Assembly: GCA_015039365.1 (NCBI GenBank)
Contig: WION01000527.1
Coordinates: 1 to 36,775 of the forward strand
Direction: 5' to 3'
DNA length: 36,775 nt
Source of the DNA: Amanita rubescens
Lineage: Eukaryota; Basidiomycota; Agaricomycetes; Agaricales; Amanitaceae
The first letter of the stretch is position 1. Each line of letters starts with the position of its first letter. Made by a program: the position numbers and the translations under genes. Below the pieces are notes generated by a model. It saw only the letters and a list, made by a program, of their open reading frames with translations, did not search any database and was not told where the DNA came from. Positions 1-7,971 of this stretch are shown here, one piece after another.

Positions 1-2
1 CT

Positions 3-1440
3 GAACGGTCTTACCAGCCTTACTGGCCCTTCAAAACGGACGACAACGTTTTTGAAGCCCCGCGTCGGTCACCTAAGGAATTGACCTTCGTTTCTAAAGA
101 TTGGTGTGGATCAGAGATGGAGATGGCACCTGAAATCATCCGTCACGATTATTATTCTTTTGGCGTGGACTATTGATCTGCGGGCGTTACTCTGTATGCG
201 ATGGTTACCGGCAGAGTAAGTCGTCCAAACATTTATCTCATCTTTTGAAACTGAAATATGCGGGCACCCTTGGGATTACGAAGAAGACGTTGCAAGTCAA
301 ATTCTTGAAGATGATATTGAGTTTGCGCCTGAAGACGACATTAGCGACGAATGCAAAGACTTCCTTTACCAGATGCTGAAGAAGGATCCGGCTGAGCGGC
401 TTCGGATTGGAATCGACATGACGTCTCACCCTTACTTTGCTGGAGTGTACGCGTTCGTTACTGAAATGAGCGCTATTTGCTGATAATGCTCGCAGGGACT
501 GAGAAGCTATGAGAAATAGGACTGTGCTGCCTCCTTGGGTTCCGGACTTTGTCAAAGGACATCATTTCTTCGAGGACTGGGGTACAATCGAATATTTTAT
601 TCCCGGAAGGGCGCCTAATGAGGACGAAGAGGCCATTCTTCCCGACTTTGTCTATACGTCTCCCAACCTGCAACGCAACGATATCAAGGACACTTTGGAC
701 TATGGTTCCCCTAACCCTGAACGAGATACTAACGAAGAATCTTTGAACTTGGTCCCTTCTAATCCTCAACAAAGCTTCCCCCGAGGACTCTTTTGGCCAT
801 CTCTTCTCTTCTGAACTGGACGATGAGATAGATGAGGGGGAGGAACTGTGGACTCTCGAGATCGACAACGACAACGACAACGACGATGCTCTTCCAGTCA
901 ATGAGGTTAAAGCGCACTTTCCGACGATATCTACCCCGGAACCCCACATTCCGATGTTGCCGTCGGTTTACTCGGGATCTTCGCTGCTCCGCCGTGTTGA
1001 ATCTGACCATGTTCCTGAACCTATGTCTGTGCAAGTGGAGTATTGCGTCCCCGAAGCTGCGGTAGAGTCTAACGTTGTCCCTGAATCGCCTGTACCAAGG
1101 CTTCTCCGATTCGCAACAGCGGAGCTTTGTATCGATTTTGCAAGGCCTGCACCGTTCCAACCTATCCTGGAACCTCTAGTCGAATGCGCTGAGCCTGCTA
1201 CCTTGGAGTCTATGCCGTCCCCCTCGATCGATTGCGTCCCAAAAAAGCAACTTGAACTCGAGTCTCGGCTGTATAAAAAGTGGTTGAGAAAACTCTTGTC
1301 TTGGTCCAAGAACGAGATAATGGGTTCATGCTGGCACTACTGCTCACTGATTGCGGTAACGATTCGGTATGGAAGTCTATCAAGTGGAAGTTTCAAAAGA
1401 TTTGGGTGCCGAAAGTGAAGCACACGCAACGTTTACAACG
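3..1440 (+). pseudogene. Decayed C-terminal part of a Ser/Thr protein kinase gene
   Basis: The reading frame enters from the left edge and encodes the end of a kinase domain: an activation segment CGSEMEMAPEII (about 113-148), then a GVDY...SAGVTLYAMVTGR helix (to 215), then, after a candidate intron at 216-262, HPWDYEEDVASQILEDD and DECKDFLYQMLKKDPAERL, ending HPYFAG near 445. These match the C-lobe of AGC-like kinases. Lesions seen directly: the codon for the conserved Trp of the DYW motif is TGA (174-176); the acceptor expected near 260 reads GCGG rather than GCAG; the frame shifts after EKL near 500-510; and it shifts again between the frame ending at 814 and the acidic frame continuing to 1418. 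Downstream sequence (509-1418) is acidic and low complexity. Several independent breaks suggest a pseudogene. Strain-specific decay or assembly errors are alternatives. The N-lobe is outside the window. Confidence 0.7.
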
Positions 1441-1653
1441 CAAGCGAACTATTCTTTGCTGATGAACGAGTGTATCATACTTTTCTCTCGTTTACTTTCT
1501 ATTTATATTATTGCTTCAATCTATACCCCATTCGCCTTGGAAATGAGATAAGATAGAGAGTACATTCGATCCGGTAACTTTTGCGTACCCGGCACTCGGA
1601 CTCAACACACGTCAACAACCGGTTCGTACTCTAATTCTCATTCACGCCCATAC
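1441..1653. other. Intergenic region upstream of dephospho-CoA kinase
   Basis: Short spacer between the decayed kinase and the dephospho-CoA kinase start. I see no gene here. It should hold the promoter of the downstream gene, but no clear TATA box or other element was recognised. Confidence 0.5.
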
Positions 1654-2366
1654 ATGCGCGGTATGCATTCTCGTTCTCACCCGCCATAAAAGATCTCGTT
1701 TTTGATCTCTGCAGCAGTTGTAGGCCTCACGGGCGGAATATCCACGGGCAAGTCGACTGTCTCACGACTTCTCCGAGACGAGTACCACGTCCCTATCATC
1801 GACGCTGACACTTTGGCACATCGAGTTTATGAGCCTGGTACGCGTGCATATAAGAAAATCGTAGCGGCGTTTGGGGAACAAGTCGTCTCGCAGGACGGGA
1901 GTGGAAGAATAGACCGAAAGAAAGTTGGGGAGATTGTGTTTGAGAATGAAGAGAAGAGACGGGTGTTGAATGGGATTGTGCACCCTGAGGTGAGGTGGGA
2001 GATGTTGAAAGAGGTGTTTTGGTGTTGGTGGAGAGGGGAGTCGTGGGTTGTGTTGGATGTGCCGTTGTTGGTCGAGAGTGGGATTTGGCGGTGGGTTGGG
2101 GAAGTTGTGGTTGTGTACTGGTGCGTGCGGTGGGATGTTGTTGTGATCTGACTGACGTGGGGTCACGTAGCCCGGCGGAAGTGCAGTTGGAGCGGTTGAT
2201 GAAGCGGGATGGGAGCAGTGAGGAAGGTGCACGTGCTCGAATTGGAGCACAGATGGGAATCGAAGAAAAGGTGAAGTATGCAAATGTTGTGTTGGATAAC
2301 AGTGGAAGTGTAGAAGATCTTGAGAGGAGAGTAGCAGAGTATGTTGAGAAGAAGCAAAGGAGATAA
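1654..2366 (+). CDS. Dephospho-CoA kinase (last step of CoA biosynthesis)
   Basis: Catalyses ATP-dependent phosphorylation of dephospho-CoA to CoA (CoaE/Cab5 family). Proposed exons are 1654-1660, 1715-2120 and 2171-2366, giving 202 residues, about the length of bacterial CoaE. The first exon is only 7 nt (ATG CGC G). It joins through a 54-nt intron (GTATGC...GCAG) to give MRAVVGLTGGISTGKSTVSR, whose P-loop GGISTGKST is diagnostic. Further family marks are the DADTLAH motif (residues about 33-39), HPEVR, LDVPLLVESG, and YCPAEVQLERLMKRDG. The last is created only by removing the 50-nt intron 2121-2170 (GTGCGT...GTAG). The minus-strand frame over the same DNA is a shadow. The sequence shows no C-terminal membrane segment such as some fungal homologues carry. 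It probably acts in the cytosol or at mitochondria; targeting is not visible. Confidence 0.94.
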
Positions 2367-2444
2367 GATAAGATAAAGTTATTTGGTTGTATTTACTGCA
2401 GCGCCCCTCGTCCGCCAAACTGTGTGGTGGAACGTTCTCGAGTG

Positions 2445-5400
2445 ATGGCGACTGATCACCAGGTCGCTCTTTCTCGCACTCACCATCGTCTTCCTTCCAC
2501 ACCATCACAACATGCCGCTCAACAGCCACGACCCGTCCCAGCTTTCCTCAAGAAGCTTTACGAGATGGTTAATGACCCTCAGAACGTCGCCCTCATACGT
2601 TGGTCAGACTCCGGTGATTCGTTTTTCGGTCAGTACACCCTCACCTATTCCATATTCGTCTTTTTCTTTTTATTTGCGTTTTTTCTCTCTCCTTTTTACT
2701 TATTGCCACTCTTCTCCCCCCCACTAGTCCTCGACCACGAACGCTTTGCACGAGAAGTCCTAGGCAAATGGTTCAAGCACCAGAACTTTTCTTCCTTTGT
2801 TCGCCAGCTCAACATGTACGGTTTTCATAAAATCCCTCACCTCCAACAAGGCGTTCTCCGATCCGGTTCTGAAACTGACTTTTGGAATTTTGGCCACGCC
2901 AATTTTCATCGAGGTCAGGCAGACCTTCTCTATCTCATCCACCGAAAGAAAGGGAACTCGCAACAGCAGATACAGATGCAGCAACAGATGGAGGAGGTCG
3001 CTGCAGCTGCGGCCGCGGCGACCGCGGCCGGATTCCTAGCAGATGTGAACGGCAATACCGTCATGGGCGTTGGTGCGCAAGGCGCAGGCGCGAGCACCAT
3101 CGCTGGTACCGGGTCTCCTAATGCAGCTGCCACCGCTATGGGTGCATCCGGCGCAGGGTCAAGCAGCATGTCAGCTCTCAACAATTCCCAGATTCTGGAC
3201 ATTCATTCCATCGTGCAGGGTATCTCGGCGATCCAGAGGCATCAAGGGGCAATAAGTTCAGAACTTCGGGAGCTTAAACGGTCGAATGAAATGCTCTGGC
3301 AGGATGCGTTATTGGCTAGAGAAAAGCATCAAAAGCAAGAAGATACGATTAATCGGATTGTCAAATTCTTGGCGGGCGTTTTTGGGAAGCATGCGCCACC
3401 TGGTCCTGGCGGTGTTGGAGGCGATGGGCATCATGGAGAAGATGAAAACCCCGGATCGAACGTGTCAGTTCAGAGAAGAAGTGGTGGTGGTGGTGGTGGT
3501 GGTGGTGGACATCAACAAGATATGCATCAAAGAGGGAACGATGGACCGAGACGACGTGCTAGGTTGATGATTGAGGATGTCAGAAGGCAAAACAAGTCCG
3601 TTCCATCGTCGGGAGGCAAACAAGGCATGAATGTAGTGGAAGTAACGGAGGAATCGGACGAAGATACAATGATGAACGATGTTACAATCCCTCTAGGTAA
3701 CACTGGCAATGGAATTGGAGGTGGGGCCGGAAGAGATCAACCGACCTCGCCTGTGACGCTAAGTGATTACCGCTCCCCTCCTTCCCCTCCCCATTCACTG
3801 GGTATTCTGGATTCGAATGATGACACCACAACTTCCTCTTTTTCTGCGTTAGACCTGAACGGCGGTCCGGGCTCGGCCGAGGACACCCTCGGGTACCCTC
3901 AAATTGAAATGGAAATAGAAACACCCAAGTCGGTTAATACACCCTTACCTACATCGCCGGCGGAGACAGTTATGGGTTCAAATGAGAAAAAAGAGACGGC
4001 GACGAACCCGCATTTACTGGCTGCTCTCACCGCGGGACGGGCTCTCGCGCGTACGCCTCCTGTCCATTCGCAGCAAAACACCGCATCAAACGATAATACT
4101 GGATTTTCCTTTGACCCTCGCAATCTCACGATTAACCTCACGCCTGCCCAAATCCAACAACTCTTGGCTTCAGTAGCAACACAGACCATAGCAGAACCCC
4201 CTAGCAACCCTAATGGCTATTCGGGTCACCACAGTGACCACTACGAACGTGGCTTCTTGACACCTGTAGATGGAGACGGTAGCGCAGCGCCGAAACGCGA
4301 TCATACCCAACATTTCAATGGTACCCCTCCATTCGATATCTCGAGCTATCTTGTACCCAGTCCTACGTTGGCCAACTTGTCTATCGGCTCTGCAGTTACC
4401 TCCCCCGGACCATCTACATCAACGCCTGCAACCTCTCCCATGCTCTCTAACCCCACGCCTCGAGTTGGCGGAGGGAACGATAGCGGCGCATACCGCTCCG
4501 GCGCTGCTTCTGCTTCAGTACCAGTACCGGATGGCCTCATTTCGTTCGACGGACCGGAGGCTGCCAACGCGGCGGCGGCGGCCTCTCAGACTTCTAATGC
4601 TGCTGGTGCTTCAGCAGCTACGACGAATGCAGGAACGACAGGGAATACGAATGCAGCTCCTTATGCTGGCGACCTGAGCGTGCTCCCTTGGGCGGCGTAT
4701 CAGGGGTACGGCGGCGCGTATCCTCCACCAGTTATTCCCAATGTCAATGCCGGCGGTACCACGAATGGCGGCGCGTATGGAAATGCACCGGCGGGGTATA
4801 CTCCGTATGGTTTCCCGTACAATCCTGATGGGACGTGGGGGAATGTAGGAGGAAGCGGGACGAGCGACGGAGGAACAGGTGGGGATTATAGCGGCCTCTT
4901 TTCACCTTTGCAAGCCAGTCCGAGGGTCGGGTATTCCGCGACGACGACGACGACGACTGGGGCCGCTGGTGCTGGCGCTGGCGTCAACGGGGGACAACAA
5001 GGTCAAAACACCGATGGGAGCGCGGTTAGCTCGTATAATAACCCTTCTTCTACCGGTTCTGCTGCTGGGAGTGTAGGACAGCACTCGTCTAATTGGCAAG
5101 CGACGGAGGATATCGATCGGGATGTCAGCGCGATGCATACCTCGATTCATAGTTTGATTCAGATGTTGGGTCTTGATCCTTCGTTGATGTCGTCGGGGGA
5201 TGGAGGAGAAGAAGAAGGGGATGACGAGGAAGATGGCTCGACTGGACCGAAGGTTTCGGGGACGGCGAGGAGCGTTGCGGATTTTGACAATTTCATGAAT
5301 TCGTGGAGTGCTGCGGGTGTTATGGGTCCGAATGGCAACGGGACTATGAACCGGTCACCAAGTGAGAGTGCGACGACGGGGTCTTGTTCTACGCCGTGTG

Positions 5401-5891
5401 CGTCTGTCCCGTCACATGCCGGGTCTGTGGCTGGTGAGAGTCCGGGTGGAGACGGTGAGTGTGTAGATGGAGGCGAACCGTCTACGACATTGGGATTCGC
5501 CCGAGGTTCGACTTCAACTTCTGCATTACCTTCGTCCGTGACTCCCCTATCGGCTTCGACGAGGCCTCAGTCTGCTCAGTCGGTCAACTCTGGTATCGTC
5601 CCGGTGGATGACGGTACTGCCCGTCCGATTAATAAGAAGGCGAGGACGGGTTTGACCGCGAGTGCGCCTACGAGTGCGGGTGTGCCTACTACGGTCGTGG
5701 AGGCGGGTGGGAGGAAGAGGAGATCGGCGATTGTGAATGTACCTACATCCGCTGTTGATGAATTGGACGCTTTGGATGGGGACTTGGCTCAGGAGCTGGG
5801 TGCTACTGCTGCATCGCAACTTCAACCAAAGGGCGCAACTACTGCTGCTACTTCTAGCAAGGGAACAAAGTCGAAGAAGCGAAGAGCCTGA
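2445..5891 (+). CDS. Heat shock factor (HSF-type) transcription factor
   Basis: Proposed exons are 2445-2628 and 2728-5891, giving 1115 residues. A winged-helix HSF DNA-binding domain occupies residues about 31-135 (VPAFLKKLYEMV, then FKHQNFSSFVRQLNMYGFHK, the recognition helix). It is followed by a Q/A-rich linker and a coiled-coil trimerisation region at about 217-281 (ILDIHSIVQGISAIQRHQ...). The remainder is long and low complexity (Gly, Ser, Thr, Asn, Pro, Ala) with acidic patches typical of activation regions. It ends in basic clusters GRKRRSA and KSKKRRA, likely nuclear signals. I chose the ATG at 2445; an in-frame GTG lies upstream at 2424. Intron 2629-2727 is needed to join SFF to VLDHERFAREVL. 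It is 99 nt and has no stop, so retention would insert 33 hydrophobic residues inside the DNA-binding domain. It presumably binds heat-shock elements as a trimer in the nucleus. Length is typical of large basidiomycete HSF proteins. Confidence 0.93.
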   Translation: MATDHQVALSRTHHRLPSTPSQHAAQQPRPVPAFLKKLYEMVNDPQNVALIRWSDSGDSFFGQYTLTYSIFVFFFLFAFFLSPFYLLPLFSPPLVLDHERFAREVLGKWFKHQNFSSFVRQLNMYGFHKIPHLQQGVLRSGSETDFWNFGHANFHRGQADLLYLIHRKKGNSQQQIQMQQQMEEVAAAAAAATAAGFLADVNGNTVMGVGAQGAGASTIAGTGSPNAAATAMGASGAGSSSMSALNNSQILDIHSIVQGISAIQRHQGAISSELRELKRSNEMLWQDALLAREKHQKQEDTINRIVKFLAGVFGKHAPPGPGGVGGDGHHGEDENPGSNVSVQRRSGGGGGGGGGHQQDMHQRGNDGPRRRARLMIEDVRRQNKSVPSSGGKQGMNVVEVTEESDEDTMMNDVTIPLGNTGNGIGGGAGRDQPTSPVTLSDYRSPPSPPHSLGILDSNDDTTTSSFSALDLNGGPGSAEDTLGYPQIEMEIETPKSVNTPLPTSPAETVMGSNEKKETATNPHLLAALTAGRALARTPPVHSQQNTASNDNTGFSFDPRNLTINLTPAQIQQLLASVATQTIAEPPSNPNGYSGHHSDHYERGFLTPVDGDGSAAPKRDHTQHFNGTPPFDISSYLVPSPTLANLSIGSAVTSPGPSTSTPATSPMLSNPTPRVGGGNDSGAYRSGAASASVPVPDGLISFDGPEAANAAAAASQTSNAAGASAATTNAGTTGNTNAAPYAGDLSVLPWAAYQGYGGAYPPPVIPNVNAGGTTNGGAYGNAPAGYTPYGFPYNPDGTWGNVGGSGTSDGGTGGDYSGLFSPLQASPRVGYSATTTTTTGAAGAGAGVNGGQQGQNTDGSAVSSYNNPSSTGSAAGSVGQHSSNWQATEDIDRDVSAMHTSIHSLIQMLGLDPSLMSSGDGGEEEGDDEEDGSTGPKVSGTARSVADFDNFMNSWSAAGVMGPNGNGTMNRSPSESATTGSCSTPCASVPSHAGSVAGESPGGDGECVDGGEPSTTLGFARGSTSTSALPSSVTPLSASTRPQSAQSVNSGIVPVDDGTARPINKKARTGLTASAPTSAGVPTTVVEAGGRKRRSAIVNVPTSAVDELDALDGDLAQELGATAASQLQPKGATTAATSSKGTKSKKRRA
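2629..2727 (+). other. Stop-free, frame-neutral intron inside the HSF domain
   Basis: Donor GTCAGT and acceptor CACTAG flank 99 nt with a pyrimidine-rich interior. The reading frame stays open across it, and translation would give a phenylalanine/leucine-rich stretch resembling a membrane segment. Removing it restores the canonical HSF fold, so it is an intron, but an ORF finder will wrongly translate it. Confidence 0.88.
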
Positions 5892-6996
5892 TGCACTCTT
5901 TTCCTGTTGTAATCTTTTCTGGGTCCGGTTGAGGGGATAAAGGTGACTTTTCTACTATTTCTCCCCCGAGGAGAGGAGGGCGTTGATTCAATTTTTTTCA
6001 GTATGAAGACAAATAAAATGACAAAATCGATACGAGAAATGAAGAAAAGAAGAAAAAAGCCGAATCGTTGTATGCTATTGAATCTCACTGACGTAACCGT
6101 CCTTGTCCGTGTTTGCGCCGTTTGCCACGTCTCTCTCTCTCACTCTCGTTACCTGCCCGATCAATCTGTATGCTTAGGCCCCGTGTTTTTTTATTTTGAT
6201 CCCGATTAAGTGAGTGCGTACAAGGCAAGTTTTGTCACCAGTTAAGCTCAAGTTTGGACCAACTACAGCTCTATATATGCATCCGGCCGGATGTACTCCC
6301 GTCATCCTTGCGGTTCCCATGTTGTATACCGTATACCTCTTTGGTGCCTTCTCGTCCCGCCTCTCCACACCCAAAACGAAACAAACGAAACAATCAATGT
6401 ACCTTACCACAACAGTTATTGCTAGGACTTTCCCGTCCATCCTACTTTACGTACGTTTTTTGCTCTCAGAACTGTTGTTTTGATATACACCACGGACTCT
6501 ATCATGGATGTTTATAAAAGCAACTCGTTTACTGGTAGTAGGGTACACATCATACTTTTTGTAATGTATTGAAATATGTACTATGTATGTTCTGCCTACC
6601 TAGGCTGAAGTTGATGTAATTGCAAAATGATGTTGTTAGCAGCATTAGATGCACTCATGCAGTCATACTATGATATGATCAGATAAGTACAAGTATAGTA
6701 CAGGATAAGACCATATTGAAAATTCCGAGGGCGAAACGAATGTAGGCTTCGGCCTTATAACCGATTTTTGGCTGAGCTGAATTTCGGACACTTATTTCCC
6801 GGGTATTGATTAGCCGGTATCCGAGACGCGGATTGCCACGCTGAACCAAATAAACACAGCCACATTTGATGATGGCTCGGCACTTTCTTCGCTTTCCACT
6901 GTAGTTTAGGACATGTATAGTAGTCACTTCTAGTAGGGGTAAAAAAAAATTGATTGCTACTAATGATGTGCCAAAAAATGTCATAGGTCTACACAT
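5892..6996. other. Intergenic region between the convergent HSF gene and gene A
   Basis: About 1.1 kb without a convincing gene. It should contain the 3' ends of both convergent transcripts. A 14-bp perfect palindrome (CATCCGGCCGGATG) lies at 6280-6293. On the minus strand near 6805-6862 there is a degenerate second copy of gene A's candidate terminal exon: VAVFIWFSVA instead of AAVFVWLSVA, then a stop. The region becomes markedly more AT-rich past about 6500, where gene A's compositional domain begins. Confidence 0.5.
6280..6293. repeat. 14-bp perfect palindrome
   Basis: CATCCGGCCGGATG reads the same on both strands. It lies in the intergenic region downstream of the HSF gene, just after a TATATA stretch. 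It could be a dimeric Zn2Cys6-type binding site or chance. No associated promoter is evident. Confidence 0.5.
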
Positions 6997-7083
6997 CTAT
7001 GGGCATGTTATCTTGAAGTTCTGAGGCATTGCCACACTGAGCCAAACAAATACAGCTGCCCCAAGAATTGCAACTGCACACAG
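6997..7083 (-). CDS. Candidate terminal exon of gene A (membrane helix)
   Basis: On the minus strand an acceptor ATCATAG (7084-7090) opens a phase-0 frame of 28 codons ending in TAG. It encodes LCAVAILGAAVFVWLSVAMP and then a short polar tail, a good single transmembrane helix. A second diverged copy of the core lies about 200 bp further downstream (near 6830-6862). About 25 of 30 bases match, and several differences are conservative at protein level, suggesting exon duplication. How it joins the preceding exon is unclear, because the upstream exon reads into a stop at 7129 and no obvious donor was identified. It is therefore an alternative end for gene A. Confidence 0.4.
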   Translation of the reverse strand: MCAVAILGAAVFVWLSVAMPQNFKITCP

Positions 7084-7128
7084 CTATGATGTAGTATGAG
7101 ATGATCCACTCCCACCTGTACTAATATA

Positions 7129-7971
7129 CTATTTCTGTTCATGAGGGTAACAGGCACTTAAACCGTATGTTACAACAGGCTGAAAGAACAGCACTGTGCT
7201 GATATTCTGCATCACAAGAGCACAAAAAACAATACAAGTTTCAAAATCTGATTCAAAACATGTATTCATAGTAGAGGAAATCATGATTGGACATAGGTAC
7301 ATTGGGAAGAATATTTCAGGTAGAAAGGGAATTTCAAAAAATACTTGTGCATAGAAGGAACAACATAGGACAACTGCACAAATAAGTATGAGCTCAATGG
7401 AGAAGCAGCATGGCCAGTATAGCACACATGAGAAGTGATCTGAATATTACAAATAAAAATGAGCTAATGCTTGAAAGGAAATGCAGCTGATACTAAATCA
7501 CCTAAATATCATGCTGTGTGATTCACCCTGCCATCAATTATTCATAAGTACTGCATGACAGGACAAAGTACCTACCATCAATGTGAGTAATCAGCTGATA
7601 GAGTAATGTGAACAAGTCTTGATGACTGGAGTGCAAAACATCAGGAGTGATATCAGTCTTCTTCAACTTCTGAAAATAGCCTTTCTGTTTGTATTGATGC
7701 AAGGCTCGGTCAGCTGAGGCCAGAAATGGTAGGCTGATCCAAAAGGATAGCTTGGCAATGATAATAATTGCTTCAAACTTTAAGCATAAATATGTTAAAT
7801 GAAAGGATTAGTTTACAAACTAAGACTTGGCAATGATTAGGCTTGTTGCAATGGCATGAGTTGTGCACTACCCCATAAAAAAAACAAAAATACCTTGACC
7901 ATACTGAAGTCCCCTTCAATCACTTCATATGTACTTTTTGCATATTCAGGAAACATTGATAAAAGTTCACT
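7129..7971 (-). CDS. C-terminal exons of gene A
   Basis: Exon 7971-7894 (26 codons, phase 0 at both ends) encodes SELLSMFPEYAKSTYEV and more. After an intron of 116 nt, exon 7777-7576 encodes FEAIIIIAKLSFWISLPFL, ADRALHQYKQKGYFQKLKK and a tail to LLYQLITHID. Then 7439-7129 encodes a very hydrophobic stretch (CCFSIELILICAVVLCCSF) ending in a stop. The first two exons align with gene B: SELLSMF with TGLLSLF, AKLSFWISLPFL with AKLSFSIRKPLL, ALHQYKQKGYFQKLK with ALTQFKEQDYMGKLK. That cross-homology between two loci is good evidence that these are real exons and that phase 0 is right. The last exon (7439-7129) has no counterpart seen in gene B and is less certain; 6997-7083 is an alternative end. 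Confidence 0.7.

Noticed and set aside
1762..2529. 255-residue minus-strand ORF over dephospho-CoA kinase
   Set aside because: Low-complexity His/Pro/Ser translation opposite a gene with clear family motifs; a shadow frame.
2629..2727. Transmembrane segment in the HSF protein
   Set aside because: It is translated intron. Removing it gives the canonical HSF domain.
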